Positions 11,719 to 24,560 are shown, counted from the first letter of the stretch. The stretch is DNA of 64,000 nt from Dysidea avara (GCF_963678975.1 NC_089281.1:992001-1056000); one strand, 5' to 3'. Notes: a model not told the origin generated them from the letters alone. Made by a program: numbers and translations.

Positions 11719-12322
11719 CAGTAGCAGTCGAAACGCAACCGTCAAAAAATACGCTTTATTATGCGTATTTAGTTGCACAGCTTGTTTTCCCGCGAAGAAA
11801 CAAGCGCTTCTTCCGGTAGAACACCGTCTGACTACAAGCGCTTGTAGCTGCCAGATGCAACGCTCTTTCCTGTTTGCACTGGGGGTCACGCAACAACAGG
11901 TCCTAGTCTCTCTCACAGCAACCAAATTCGACAGGTGCAGTAAGTTAGCAACGAGCTACAAAGCACTGAACAAAGTTGGTGAGTAATGGCAAGGTGGTTT
12001 TGAGGTGTGGGTACAATTTGTTTCAAGCCATATTAGTGTTGCTAATTAATTTGCACAACTAGACAAAAGCCCAAACTTGATAATTATTTTGTAAAAAGTT
12101 GTGCACTTTGGTTGCTGTTTACACATACAGTAAGATGACAAATAGCATTTTTGCACACTTTAAATCAACAATTTCTAAAACAGTTATCTGGTGGAGACTT
12201 CCTGTGCCAGAATACTGCTGCCACTACTCCGAGTTGACCAGAGATGAAAGTTTGTACCATCAAATTCAGCAATAACTTGAAACTGCTTGGGGTACAGCCA
12301 TCTTCAAGGACTCCATTCTTAC

Positions 12323-13582
12323 TGTGTCCAGGGTAAATCCCGCATAATACTGCTCCTGTCGTGGAGATACACTGAGGCCTGGTCATCCATTACAGTCCTA
12401 ATCCTGTAATAGTTTCAAAGTACATCAAAGATACAACTGGATGTACTAGCCGTTAGAATGTAGTATTATTAAATGTGAGGTAAATTGATCAAAAGAAAAA
12501 AAATTACACTAAAATCTATTGAGGAATGGATAGCTAGCCACAAAGAGAGCTCACAATACCAACCAACTTACCAAGGCCACTTTCATCTATCCAAGTCATT
12601 GTTATTTCAGAAGGGCCTTCTAATTCCAAAACGGAGTTATCATGGTACGACACTGCATCTGGTACAATCAGTTTTTTCTGGCAGCTTTTACAAACCAAGG
12701 TTACCTGTACAGTACAAACGTCACAAGTACACATGGGTACAACACAGTTTCTTACAGCAGTAGTGAAAAAAACTTCCATGACATTTCCCACATACATACA
12801 TACATGCTACAAAAGTACATTTCACACCATCAAAATCCAGCAAATACAATTCTCAGCGAATTCAGAGTTTAGAAGACAACAACGCCCATCATACTAAATC
12901 AGGGGGTGCTAACAGGAACAAAAGTTTGTAAAGCAGAAACTCATAAAAGAGATACCGCACAACAAGAAAAATTGATGAATCTACATTTCAGTAACTTTGG
13001 TAAATTAAATGTCTTCAAAAATCAAGAAATTGTAGATCTAAACATACTTTTAAAGGTATTTATAATTTAAAATTTCCTGCCTTATGGTAATCATCCATTT
13101 CGAGTAACTATCAGTGATTACAAATTCAAAACTTCAAGGAGTTATTTGATTATATTATATATATACAGTGGAACCTCTCTTAACAAACGCCCCAAATTAA
13201 GGACACATAATAGAAAAACCTCCCTAATAAGGACAAAAAACTTGGTCCCAACAGGTCTGTTTAATACGAGGAAAACCTCTATATTACAGCAAAAAAGTGG
13301 CCTGGGTCCCAAAATGTCCGTAATGGAGAGGTTACACTGTAGTAGCTCCGTGCAATTATGTACAGTGGTAAAGCACCATTGTAAAACACATTAAAAATGC
13401 AACTACAGCTGGTCTAAATAAAGATTGTAAAAAAATTCAGGTTACCGTGGGACAATATTTAAGTCCACATAACATACAGCAATGTTCTAACATGCTAATA
13501 TTTGCTGTAAGCAATGGGAAGCCCTTACCATTGGATGTGAAATCACAAGTTGCTGAATCCAGTTGCATTGCAAGAGTCTGAC
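12323..13582 (-). CDS. Possible spliced gene fragment inside the 3-kb element
   Basis: Three exon-like pieces on the minus strand have good splice sites: 13582-13529 (acceptor CTTCTACTAG, donor GTAAGG), 12704-12572 (acceptor TACTGTACAG, donor GTAAGT) and 12403-12323 (acceptor TATTACAG, donor GTAAGA). The middle one reads ...CKSCQKKLIVPDA...WIDESGLG and has a Cys pair. Phases do not join the last two without a stop, so exons are missing or one call is wrong. No family was recognised. It could be the coding part of the surrounding inverted-repeat element or an unrelated host gene. Confidence 0.3.
13166..13339. mobile_element. Pogo-like MITE, CAGTGGAACCTCTC termini
   Basis: Begins CAGTGGAACCTCTCTTAACA and ends with the near reverse complement (TAATGGAGAGGTTACACTG), with TA on both sides. 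Internal AACCTCTATATTACAG and AAATGTCC blocks match the copy at 28336-28719. It lies inside the 3-kb inverted-repeat element. Confidence 0.75.
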
Positions 13583-14424
13583 CTAGTAGAAGAGGTTGTA
13601 ACTGATGATTTATTTTTAATATGTACACCACTGTGTGAAACTAAGATAGCAGTAATGGTTATTATTTTGAAACTACTGTAACAGGATAAAAAGATTGTAT
13701 GGATTTTGCAGGCATCTTATCTACAAAATTTTATCAGATAATGTAGGGAGATGTCTTTCCCATAGTTTTATGTACAGGCAATCCTTGTTACGAGTCCAGA
13801 CTATCTCACTAACTCAACTTTGTTTCTTCATGAATTATCTTGTTTAGTTTCCTTATCACTTTTACATTGGGTGAGTGTTATCACATCATGGTGGCATACA
13901 GCCAGTTTGTTTCAAACTTCATCGTTATGCATGGTTCCGCAGGTATAGCACCAATATTTTTTTGTGGCACTATTTCTAAGCACCAAGACAAGATATGAGA
14001 ATTTTTTCAGTATCAACTAAATGATTAAAGATTTATATGAAGATTATATTTGTGTAAACTGAGGCTGATACCATTGACTACTGAACCCGTAACGGAGATT
14101 GTCCATAATGATGTCACTGTTGCGAATCTTTACTTGATTTTAGTCCATGTACAAAAGGTGTGGAACAACTGAGACATTTTCACAATTGAGAGATCTATAT
14201 CTGAACTACAAAAATTTCTTTCAAAAAAGTTACTTTTACATTTTGGCAATCCACAAAAGTTGTTTAACACCTTATGGCGCTGTGGTGTATGGTTTATTGT
14301 GTATAACAAGATACTGAATAACAACCTCTTCTATATTAACGGAGTACAAATTCGTTTCACAAATGTATACAGTTTCATACAGCTACTACACGTGCTCCAT
14401 ACAAACCTTATCACTTTCGTTGAC

Positions 14425-14721
14425 TCAGATTTTGTGCACTCTTTTTCGTTTATCCACAGCAAAGTGAAATCGGGAGTAGTAAAATTCTTGTTCAGTTCTA
14501 ACACCGAAATACTCCCAGCCCACAAGTTTCAAGATTAAATAAACGGCATAATTATCTTCATAAATCATCTCTTCAACTGCTTTTATTCGAAAATCTGCCA
14601 GAAATTTACTGGTTGAACGCCATTTCTCTCGTCCGCGTGGCCTGTCGAAAACGCCATTTTGAACTTCTTGTAAATTGCGCGTGCAACTAAAATCGTCCGT
14701 TTTTTGACGGTTGCGTTTCAA
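14425..14721 (-). CDS. Open frame starting in the right terminus of the 3-kb element
   Basis: A 98-codon frame whose ATG lies in the right inverted terminus. It is basic at the N-terminus (MKRNRQKTDDFSCTRN) and then mixed. No family was recognised. It could be the first exon of the element's protein, or a chance frame. The start inside the inverted repeat is the only reason to keep it. Confidence 0.25.
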   Translation of the reverse strand: MKRNRQKTDDFSCTRNLQEVQNGVFDRPRGREKWRSTSKFLADFRIKAVEEMIYEDNYAVYLILKLVGWEYFGVRTEQEFYYSRFHFAVDKRKRVHKI

Positions 14722-15108
14722 CTGGTAGTACTGTATAGTGAGGGATCATAGAGGTTAGCACCTTTTCACAAAATCAGAAATCAGCCTCACAATAGCTTCA
14801 TGGTGCCTTGGCAGTGTTGGTTGGGTAGAATCAAGCCCAAAAGTGTCTCAAGAATGACCAAAAATGCTTCAGATAGGTTGCTACGGGATTTATTAAAAAA
14901 TTATTTAGTGGAACTCTTTGTTTGATAGCAGCTAATTATATAAATTAAGCTACGGGCTTGATTTTTCACTGTTCGGTGCTGCTTCAGCCCAACATGTGTC
15001 TTAGCACATACAGTGTACGCATCATGGACTTACTCCTTTGTGTCCCATTTCTTTTTGCTGACAGCTGAAGGTGTCAATTCGCAGTAGCTCAATGGTTTCC
15101 TTACATTT

Positions 15109-15155
15109 GTAAATGGCAGAGATAATAAACAGTTGTTTATTATCTCTGTAAATGG
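15109..15155. repeat. 32-bp hairpin insertion with 7-bp direct repeats
   Basis: CAGAGATAATAAAC at 15117-15130 and its exact reverse complement at 15135-15148 form a hairpin with a 4-base loop. TAAATGG sits directly on both sides (15110-15116 and 15149-15155), like a target-site duplication around a minimal palindromic insertion. Confidence 0.6.
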
Positions 15156-15460
15156 GAATCGTCCATACTTTCTGTAGTGACTGGATCGACTACAGGGGTA
15201 TGTACTTCATTAGTAACGCTGTGTAACAGGCTGAACATAGCTGAAAGCAAAGCGTAATGACCACTTCACTTTCAAATCATTAATTGATAGTTGGGGTGCA
15301 TGCCGAATCACTCGTATTTTCCATGGTGACTGGATTGATTGCAGAGGCCCTTCTCCTACTTTTGTTCATTTGTAGCACTGTGTAACTGGCTGAAGATAGC
15401 TGAAAGTTAGACGTAATAGCCAGTACTTATTGATTGTTGGGGCGTGCATTCAAATGAAAC
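15150..15460. repeat. Imperfect tandem duplication, unit about 150 bp
   Basis: Two diverged units share GACTGGAT, CTGTGTAAC, GGCTGAA, ATAGCTGAAAG and TTGGGG blocks in the same order. No coding potential is seen. Confidence 0.55.
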
Positions 15461-15670
15461 ACTGATTATTTCAGACATCATTCTTTCTTTCTTTGATGCG
15501 GTATGCATGGGTTCACCAGTTATAATAATGTTACAGAAAAAAAGTAGTTTAAGAAAAAATTAGGAATTTTAAATTTGATTAAAAAAAGTAGGGAAACAGG
15601 GACTGAGGTCACCTACACCTGCAGATATACTAGTGGACATTTAATCCCTAATATCCATGACTGAATTATA

Positions 15671-16746
15671 TGGCCCTCTCTTATTTTTAATATAATATTA
15701 TGTTAATGACTTGCCATCTCAAGTCACCGGTGGTTTATTGCTACAGTATGCTGACGATACCACTATTATATGCAGTGCACCTACTAAGGATGATGTAGCT
15801 TCATTGATGAATAGTCAGTTGAAGTTAATTGACCAGTGGACCAGTGCTAATAAGATGACAGTGAACTACAGCAAGTGATCTGTCATGTGGTTTAGAGTGT
15901 CTAATAGAAGATTGCCACATGGTTACTCACCAATTATGATGGATGATGTTATACTATCTGTGGTGCCCAAACGGAAATACCTTGGTCTGATATTTGATGA
16001 GCGTTTAACATGGTATTGCCATGTCTCAAAAGTGTGTAAATCCATGTCATACTATCTGCATTTGCTTTGTAAACATCGGCATGTCCTTACAGATGACTTC
16101 TTGAAAACTCTCGCAGAAAGTTTAGTTTTTTCTCACTTGATCTATTGCCTGCCTGTGTGGGGTCCTTCATTGCCACATTGTTCATTTGAACGCATCAAAC
16201 GTATGCAGAACCATGCTGTCCGTTTGTGTAGATGTCTTCACAAGTATGACCATGTTAGTCATCATTACCACTCATTGAACTGGTTACCTTTTGAACTATT
16301 AGTCCAGTATCGCTCTCTTTGTGCTCTGCATAGAATGTTCAAGTACCAACGTTTACCATTAGATCCACCAATTGTGTTTGGTAGTACACACTCCTACCAT
16401 ACTAGAACTTCTGCAATTTTTACTCAGCCGATGCGATGTCGATTGTCTTTTGCACAAAAACATTTTAGATATAAGTCAACTATGTGGTGGAATGCTTTAC
16501 CTGAGGAAATGGTGATGGCAAGAGATTTTTCTAATGAACTGTTTTTATGTTTATTGTCAGTTATTTAATTGATTTTGTAATTATTTTCTGTATGTTTTGT
16601 GTTGTATTCTTGTGGTTGTATCATGTACTATATACCATAATGTATGTGTGTTTGTAGTGTTTTTTTGTTGTTGTGTGTACTCAACCACGGAAGAACGGCT
16701 GGGGCCGACTGGTTTTGAGTTTAAATTATAAATCAAATCAAATCAA
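15671..16746 (+). pseudogene. LINE 3' fragment with broken reverse transcriptase
   Basis: Plus-strand remnant starting at the GPLLF motif of a reverse transcriptase and running through LLLQYADDTTIIC to the end of the C-terminal domain at 16568 (227-codon open part from 15885). A TAA near 15695 and a TGA near 15877 interrupt the frame. The 3' end carries a hairpin CGGCT-GGG-GCCG at about 16696 and an AAATC-type pentanucleotide tail. The same 3' end occurs at 32212-32265, so both belong to one LINE family, different from the AAT-tailed LINEs elsewhere in the window. Confidence 0.85.
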
Positions 16747-17614
16747 TCTTTTCACCATCTCCAAAATCACTTACTGCCTTTACAATAAGGAAGTTTAAGT
16801 TCGATTAGGAAAATATAGTGAAACAAGGGAGGTCACCTACACCTGGAGACCCTAGAGGAATTGAATTGTTTATGCATGGAATAGTAATACCAAGGCTGTG
16901 AGGGATTTTGCTGATATATACCTAGGCATGCACACTCAACTGATAGGTAAAAGAACTAATGAGCACTTGGCCTGTTTGTTTTATACATAAGTATCTGATG
17001 AATAACAATTATATTAATAGTGTGGGCTAATACCCCTCAGAACGTTATTCATACATCTCTATGTATACACACAACTCTACGATTGACTTATAGTTTTACC
17101 ATTTTGTGCTATCTTAAGTCTGCTAACTTTGCCATTGGGACAGTAAGTAAGTTAATAAATTAAGGCAGGTACTTGAGACTATAAGTTACTAGCCTATTTA
17201 TAAATCTAGTAAGTTGTCTTCTTTGTGCTGTTCAGTAGTCTGCTCAATGGCTGACGCATGTGCCTTTGAACGCCCACACTAAAATGGTATATATTTTGGC
17301 CGAAACACTTCAATCAGTGTCTGCATGGGTGTAGATTTATAAGCTTTTTGCCGATACAGATGGTGTCTGCCCATTAGCTACATACAGTGATGCATGCAAT
17401 AGTTCTCAGTGTGCATGCCATAGGTATAGTACACACCAGGTTCTGCCAATCACTGTGCTGGCACAGCTCTCAGTAAGATGGTCCAGAATCTATCAAGCAG
17501 AAGATGCATGGCAATGTACATCACCATCTTTCATTACAAAGGACAAAATACTGTTTTGGGTGTACATACATGCATATACACTTCTTGGTCATTTCCAATG
17601 CTGATCCTTTCCCC

Positions 17615-18244
17615 CAGGGGCGGAGAAATGGGGGGGGGGGGGGGGGGGCAGAGGGGGAAACTGCCCTCCCACTTTTACAAGTGGAGGGGCAGTGCCCCCT
17701 CACTTTTTCCAATGCCCAGTTGTCAAACTAATGCAACTATTTTAGTAACTAGTCAACTTACTTTGCCTTTATTTACTGGGATTTGTGCTAAAGGTTATGC
17801 AAGCATGGAACACTGCATGAATCAGTGCTGGGAATGCACGAGCTCGATATACTCTAATAGAGCAGTCACCTAACTACTCTAATAGAGCATTCAGCGGAAT
17901 TGTAAGTTTGCCTTGCTATATGCAGTTAATTCAATATGTCTGCACTACAACACTTATATCTATATGTATATAATCAACAGCATGAGTCTCTGAAATGCCT
18001 TCATGTACTGATGTATCTAAGTACACTGAAAATGCTCTCAGATTCAATCTCAAAGCATCCAAATCTCAAAATGTTCCTGTGGGGGAATGCCACCAGGCCC
18101 CCTTAGTATTGGTGTGCTTTGCATGCTAGAGTGCAAAGCACACTAAGGTACAGTTAATAATTTTAAAACACTTTGTAACTTACAGCCAACCCACATGACT
18201 TGCCCTCCCCCCCCCCCACTTTTGAGTGCTGTTCTCCACCCCTG
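17615..18244. mobile_element. MITE-like element with CAGGGG(C/T)GGAGAA ends
   Basis: The left end CAGGGGCGGAGAA (17615) and right end TTCTCCACCCCTG (to 18244) are inverted copies, followed inward by poly-G at 17629-17648 and by a C run at 18206-18218. Two copies of the dispersed TACTCTAATAGAGCA motif lie inside, at 17849-17888. No target duplication is clear. Confidence 0.45.
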
Positions 18245-18918
18245 CTTTCCCCTATAATAAGAACTTGGAAATATGGTGGATAACCCGTGGCAATTCTTTG
18301 ACAGAAACAATGTATATACACTAAGTTGATTATGGGCTTAAGTAAAGCTGGTTTCTACCATTATATGCATCTCATTGAAATCTTGAGTGGTATCTTTGTG
18401 GTGCCGGGACAAGTCTGTATGTACTTTGCTGTTGTACATGTAACTTGTGTTATAATAATTCTTTTAAACTCACCATATGTTCAATATTTGCCAGAATTAG
18501 CAGATTCACCTCCATGTTAATTTAGTGGGTTTATGCCATATTTGTTTCTGTAACATTATCAAGAAAAAGTACTCAAATTTTATTTTGCTTCTTACATCAG
18601 TGTCTTTATTATTCCAAAATAAATATCTGATCAACCACTGCATATCTGTGTACATTGTAGTGTTTTATTTACACAGTAGGCTTGAGAATATTTGTCTCTG
18701 TTTCTGATATTTGTGTCAGATCCACAACAATATTCGCACACATTTTCCACCCTTCTAGTAAATATTCTCCGCATATTTAGAGTTATTAATACTACAAACA
18801 TTTAGAAAACTGCATGTGTGTGCATGAAATTAGCCCAAAGTACCTATACTTGTAAAAAATGTTTACATATGTGAACTACTGTATCAACTTCATTCTGTTA
18901 TGTATAAAATCAGATTTA
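18245..18918. other. Intergenic, nothing recognised
   Basis: AT-rich DNA downstream of the minus-strand membrane-protein pseudogene. It may contain that gene's old 3' untranslated region. No repeat termini were found. Confidence 0.4.
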
Positions 18919-21900
18919 TTAGTCTACACCAATAAGAGGTTCTTGGAACTCATCGTATCTGTAAGTCACATCTGGTACAATATCACTGAGCTTAATACTT
19001 TGTGGATGGGTTACTGATGATGAGATTTTAACACAACAAAGACATTTAGTTTTTACAGTATCAATTACATTGCTGTATTTACTCAGCAAGTATTGCTGTA
19101 TACGCTTTAGTGTGATGTACATTGGCTGCAGAAAAGCCATTGCTATTAATATATTAACTGCAATAACATTGGGAGTGTTGTAAATTGACACCACAAAGAG
19201 AACTTGAAGGTTGAGTAAGAGAAACAGTTCAAGATTATTATTTGTTTTGTCTTTGAATGGATGAACATATCCATGAATGGAAATCATTAGTCCAATTAGT
19301 ATAATACTGACCATCAAGTTTGTACTCCTATCCAGAGCTGATACACCAAAGAACACAGCTCTTAATGAAAGCTGTAGACCAGTCCAATAATAGAACTTGT
19401 CCTTGTATGGACCTTGAAAGGCATCCAACAATGGTTTGAAATAATTGATGAATTTCAAGTGAGATAGAGTCCTTGTGAACAACAATACTACATTGAAGGG
19501 TAGTAGTATGAGGAATAGGAGGAGACAAACTGTGAATAGTATTGTGAATTTCACTCCAAAAAGTGGAACATTTGCATCTACTGACCACACCAGAATAGTG
19601 TGTCCACTTGGTAGGTGAGTGATTGTAGAGTAGAAGAACATGACACTACACACTGTACGCAGGATCTTAGTATAGGACAATAAGAATAGTGTGGCTAATA
19701 CTGGTAAGGCTCTGTGAGCTGTCAGTCTTTGTATCATAGAGGAGTAACGACTAGTGATAATGAATATTGTGGCTATGAAGATGATGTAAATGGGAAATGT
19801 CAGTTGTAACCACATCTTAATGTAGTCATCCATTCCATTGTAAAAACATGTTTCAATTCCAAGATCAAGATTAGCTAGTGAAATAAATGCATGTGCAACT
19901 GAATTTAAAAAAAATGTTGGAGTGTTAAAGCTAATAATGTTGACATACAACAGAAATGCATTTATATGTCCATTAGTCACTGTAAGGTCGAGGAAGAACA
20001 AGAGACACACAAAAATAACCCCTGCCAGTGCAATTGGCACAATAATCAATAAGTAAACATTCAAACAGTATTTACATTGAGAGGAACCAAACACAGTACT
20101 GAGACCAGGCTGGCATTGTCCACACAATTTACCACATCTACTGAACTGACATTGTAGGTCAGTATTAGAGAGATCACTATGAGTTGAGTGAGGTAGGCAG
20201 TAGTCAAATGGACATTTTAGTGACACATGATAAGTATGTGAACTGTTAAAGGTATTAGCTGATATCCAGCTATTACCAGGCCGTGGTATGGTATACCATC
20301 ATTGATGTCACACTTAAGATGAACTAGTATGTGCGATAGGACTGGATCACACTGGCAGTATCCTGAACTTGACAGTGAAAATCCTTTAGGACAAGATTGT
20401 AAAGGAACATAAAAAATGTCAGCATTTCCTTCAATAGCACTGACTGGATAGGTTGATGGAATTTTTAGTCGAAATCGATTAGCGGCACCATAATTCACTT
20501 TGACTGTTGCATAGAGCTCACATTGACCTCCTTTTCTGTACTGTATAGTGTAGTTAACAGAGATACACTGTTCATCATCAATTTCAACTACTGTTGGTTT
20601 ATTATGACTTCTGCAAGCATGGTCTGGCCTATCCTCTATTTGGAATATTCCTTCTGATAATGAATCAACTAATATGAATTGAAATGTAATGGTCTGGCCT
20701 GGATAAACTGGGCTCAATTCATCTTGTAGGCAATTACTTGTATTCATTTGCTTGCATAAACAAATCTGTTTGTATCCTTCTAATGTAAAATTGTTGTTAT
20801 AAAATTGAATAACATTTTGGCTTACATAATTTGATTTTGCTTCTACAAACGCTGTGTTTGGGATCCAGCTGCAGTGAGTCACCCTGTATTTAACATCAGA
20901 AAATAGTGTAGCCAAATTATGATGGAATGAGATGTGATAATTGAGTTTTGTGTTTTGGAAAGTGTGGTTGTCTAGGTTTCCATGTTTACTAAGATATTGA
21001 AATAAACATGGTGATACCAATGACTCAATAGGGCTTGCTGCTCTGAGGATTGTTGGGTATGAATCATCAATTGGTAGTAAAAATAACAATGTAGCATTAT
21101 TGAATGCAATATGTAGAGTTGTATTTTCTTCAATATATATTTCTGCAATGTTTGCTAGTGTATAAACGCTATTGTTTCTTATTTCAGTGTAATTGTGAAT
21201 CTGTAATTAGCCACTGTGTACTTCAATAATACTATCACTCTTGATGTTGCTAAATGTGATGTGTTCTTGAAAGTATACATCTATATTCTTTACATAGATC
21301 ACAGAAAACACATCAGAAATTGACCAAAAGGAAGTATTTTTGATCAGCAAAGTTGACCGGTCTTTTTTCCAACAATCAATGTCAACATCAATTATGTGCC
21401 CATTATACCTTTGATAATGCTGGAATGTACACTGTAGTATAGTAACAGATATGTTGCAACACTTGCCACTGTATACACCTAGTTTGATCACATTATTATT
21501 GTTATAAAAGCTTTCTTCCACCTTCAGTGGAATAAAGACACATCTAATGATATTAAGTATACACTTTCTTCACTGCAATGTACACATACAAATGATATTG
21601 CTTGTAAGTTTGACTCAGAAACTGTTATATTAATTTTGCTATTACTTTTGTGCAATATTTGCAGTGAATACAATGATGATTCATATGCTTTATAATTAGT
21701 CATTTCGACAATGTGGCTTGTAGCAGACAATTGGGAGCCTGTATACTCTACAGTAATGCAATTTGAAGTGATGTTGTTTAGAATTGATAAGAGTATTTCT
21801 AAAATGAACTCTGCATTCATCTGTGTATGATGAAGAAAAACAGTGAAACTGATTGACTATAACTGTAATGTTGTTTAAGATCATTATAGCCTTGCTATCA

Positions 21901-22320
21901 AATTTAAATGATGTTCTAAAGACAGTGATTTTCTTATGTAAGTCATAATGATTGCTACACTCCCACATAACAATGTTACTGATCAAGATGTCCTCACTGC
22001 TAATCACCAACACACCAGCTGGTGAGGTACAGTTTATCACAGTGTGAACTTCTCCATCAGAAATATTTCCAACAAGTGAAAAGTTACTGATGTTGCTTAT
22101 TATCAGGTCGGTATTAAGGAAGTATTGTCCTGGTAGGAAGTGTAGTTGTACATTAGAGGTGAAGTATTTGCTGGTATTGTTGAGGTAGTGTTGTAGAGTA
22201 TAAGTGTTATCATTGGTAGGGTAATGATCATCAGGGATCACATGATATACCCTACTACTTGTTAACTGGACCAGTGACACTAACGGTATCCAGATGAACA
22301 GGTATTCTGGTAAGATATCA
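18919..22320 (-). pseudogene. Large sponge-type receptor-like membrane protein, frame-broken copy
   Basis: Minus-strand copy of a family with a long Asn/Ser-rich extracellular repeat region (probably a beta-helix; many N-x-S/T sites), a Cys-rich linker (CGKLCGQCQPGLSTVFGSSQC) and about eight to ten hydrophobic segments before a cytoplasmic tail ending PLIGVD. Frames seen: 22280-21696, 21820-21524, 21521-21207, 21089-20217 and 20226-18919 (435 codons, all the membrane part). Breaks: a one-base shift near 21815, another shift near 21530, an in-frame TAA at 21207-21209, and a 2-base insertion near 20290 relative to the second copy, after which the frame runs on cleanly. An N-terminal hydrophobic stretch is present but no in-frame ATG was found, so a first exon may be missing. 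The molecular role of the family is unknown to me. Confidence 0.75.
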
Positions 22321-23580
22321 TTTTAGGGTAAATGAATTTGAATGACTTTATTAGTTGTAATAACTGTGCATCATGTGACTAAGATTTAATAATAATGGTG
22401 AACCGTGCACGTAAAATGAATTAAGCTGGTAATGTTTATTATTTTAAAAATTAGTAGGATAAGTGATAAGTTTACTAAAACTTAGAGATTTGTAGGACAC
22501 TGGTGTATTAGCTACCAACTAATCTATGTTCACCTTACCTATTTTGTTACACCATAAAATTAATAGCTAGTGGGTGAATGAACATCATTCTGCTGCCAAA
22601 CTGTAATTTGACAAAGCTTTTCATCTACTACACAATTTGCTACACTGCCTTTCCTGCCAAAATGCTATTGCATTATATCAAGAGCCCATAAGTTTCTTAT
22701 GGACTCTTAATCATATTTAGTATACTTTCTCAGCTGCTATATCTACGTATCTGTACCTGGTATAGGTAGGCTTTTCATCATCCAATTGCAATGCATAGTT
22801 TAAGCATGAATCATTGGTGAACACTTAATTGTGCTTTGAGACAATAGTTATATATAGTTGTGCATGCAGCTGTTTTATACTATTGCGCTATTATTGACTT
22901 GCTATACAATCACAACAGATAACATGTAGTGCATTTATACTTTTGGGAGTATACACAAAGTAGTTATGTGGCAATGAATATGTTCGTAGCATATATAGTA
23001 ACAAACAAAAGTGTTTGGTGTTTCTATATGTTACTGTTATACATACTGCAAATAATAAAAACTCTATAAACATGCACTAGCATATTTCAATTCAGTTTGA
23101 AATATTGACAATAAACATTGCATCATATATTATTGTATGATATACAGCCAGAGCTACACAGGGGCAGATATATGGTGGGGGCCAGTGCTACCCCTTCCCT
23201 ACCTGAGAAGTTTTCATAGTTGTTGCTTATTGTACCACTGACACCTTGAAGTTACAGAATCCAAATAGGTATGCATTATACACAATGAATACCCAAATAT
23301 GTATGTTTTATACAAATAATAACATGAGGAATACCTCTGGATTGTTTCAAAGCCTGAAGTGGTTTACCTCCTCCACTTTTAAAGTCATAGACATATGCTC
23401 AATTTTCAGAGCAGAATTATTAAACTTTTTATTCTTATTCTATAGAGTTGTGCCAGCTTCATGAAAAGCTGAATGGGATAATAAGTTTCTAGGCTCATTC
23501 AACATTGATGTTCACCAGCACATAGTCTTGACACTTTCAACACACTTAAAGCTTGCTTCACTTCTAAGCAACTGGTATTG
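22321..23580. other. Intergenic, nothing recognised
   Basis: AT-rich spacer between the first membrane-protein copy and a reverse-transcriptase remnant. Only short uninformative frames are present. Confidence 0.4.
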
Positions 23581-23584
23581 ATTG

Positions 23585-24050
23585 TGTTGGACCTCAACCC
23601 TTATATATATCATTATTCCTTCTATCCAATACTTCAAAGATACTTGAAAAACTCCTATATAATAAAACAATAGATCATCTCAATACACACTATGATACTT
23701 CATCGATCATTTCAATTTGGGTTCCTTAACAGGTCCATCATTCAACAAGTTCAATAATATGATGAGTACTTCACACCGGACTGAACTTTGACTTTCACAA
23801 GGCATTCGACAGCATGCCTCATAATAAACCACTGCTAAACTAATGACGCTTGGTATTTCAGAGAATGTATGGCTATATGGTTCAGATTCCACCTCCTAAA
23901 TCGTAAACAATGTGTAAAGATCACCAATAAATTATAGCTACTCTGATTTCCTACCAGTTCTATTGGGAGTTCTACAAGGCAGTATCCTAGGCCCTTTATT
24001 TTATTTGGCTTACATTGATGACCTTTACCCAACCATTAATTGTGATCCTA
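23585..24050 (+). pseudogene. Heavily decayed LINE reverse-transcriptase remnant
   Basis: In broken plus-strand frames one can follow PISLL, LNFDFHKAFDSMPHN and VLQGSILGPLLFYLAYIDDL, which match reverse-transcriptase blocks in the right order. Many stops and shifts separate them. The catalytic YxDD block is not found, so the remnant ends before it. Confidence 0.7.
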
Positions 24051-24477
24051 TAGTTTGTCTACAACAAACTCATTAACTATCATTTTGAAACTTATTTTGA
24101 CACAAAAAATGCTTGCTTATTTTTATGTCCCTGTAGCCATTGTAATAAGTCCCCCAAGCCATCAAATTTTAAGTATTATAACCCTTGAATTAATAAATAA
24201 TTATTTTTATAACTACGTAACTTTAACCAATTACTATATAATTAGTGTTTTTAACCCAGGCCACTGGCACAGTTTGCCAGGGGACCCTCAAAATACTTAT
24301 AGCTCCAATTTGTTTTATATTTGTACCATTGTAATTCTGTAGCTGAAAAGTAAATAAAGGAATAAAAGTGTGTAAAAATAAAGGCAGTGGATACTGAACC
24401 GAAAGTCAGTTCAATAAGCCGGGCTCGCTATTGAACCAACAGTAAAACTTAGACAAAAAAATGTCATTAAATGAAAA

Positions 24478-24560
24478 AAAAAACACCACATAACTCAGCT
24501 GGGGCTCGAACCCTGGACTACTGAAACTGTAGGCAATGCACTGTGCTACTGCTGCTAGCT
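24478..24560 (-). repeat. tRNA-like SINE head
   Basis: On the minus strand, a Pol III A-box-like TAGCACAGTGCATTG is followed about 30 bases later by a B box GGGTTCGAGCCCC. The rest does not fold into a full tRNA, so it is a tRNA-derived SINE rather than a tRNA gene. Confidence 0.5.

Larger units (their letters stand above)
11719..14733. mobile_element. 3-kb element with TA target site and related inverted termini
   Basis: The left end at 11719 and the reverse complement of the right end at 14733 share CAGTA, a CAGT block, then GAAACGCAACCGTCAAAAAA, and further in TTTAGTTGCAC (left near 11768, right near 14683). TA flanks both ends (11717-11718 and 14734-14735). This is the anatomy of a Tc1/mariner-type or related cut-and-paste element. 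No transposase was recognised inside. Candidate spliced minus-strand exons occur within it, so it may be non-autonomous, carry an unrecognised protein, or be a captured host segment. Confidence 0.55.

Noticed and set aside
17478-17873. 131-codon plus frame with a Gly run.
   Set aside because: It reads across a poly-G tract inside a G-rich repeat element and has no recognisable domain.
24478-24560. Possible tRNA gene (also 36826-36905).
   Set aside because: A- and B-box-like sequences are present but the acceptor and other stems do not pair, and the 3' side continues as repeat sequence. They are called SINE heads.
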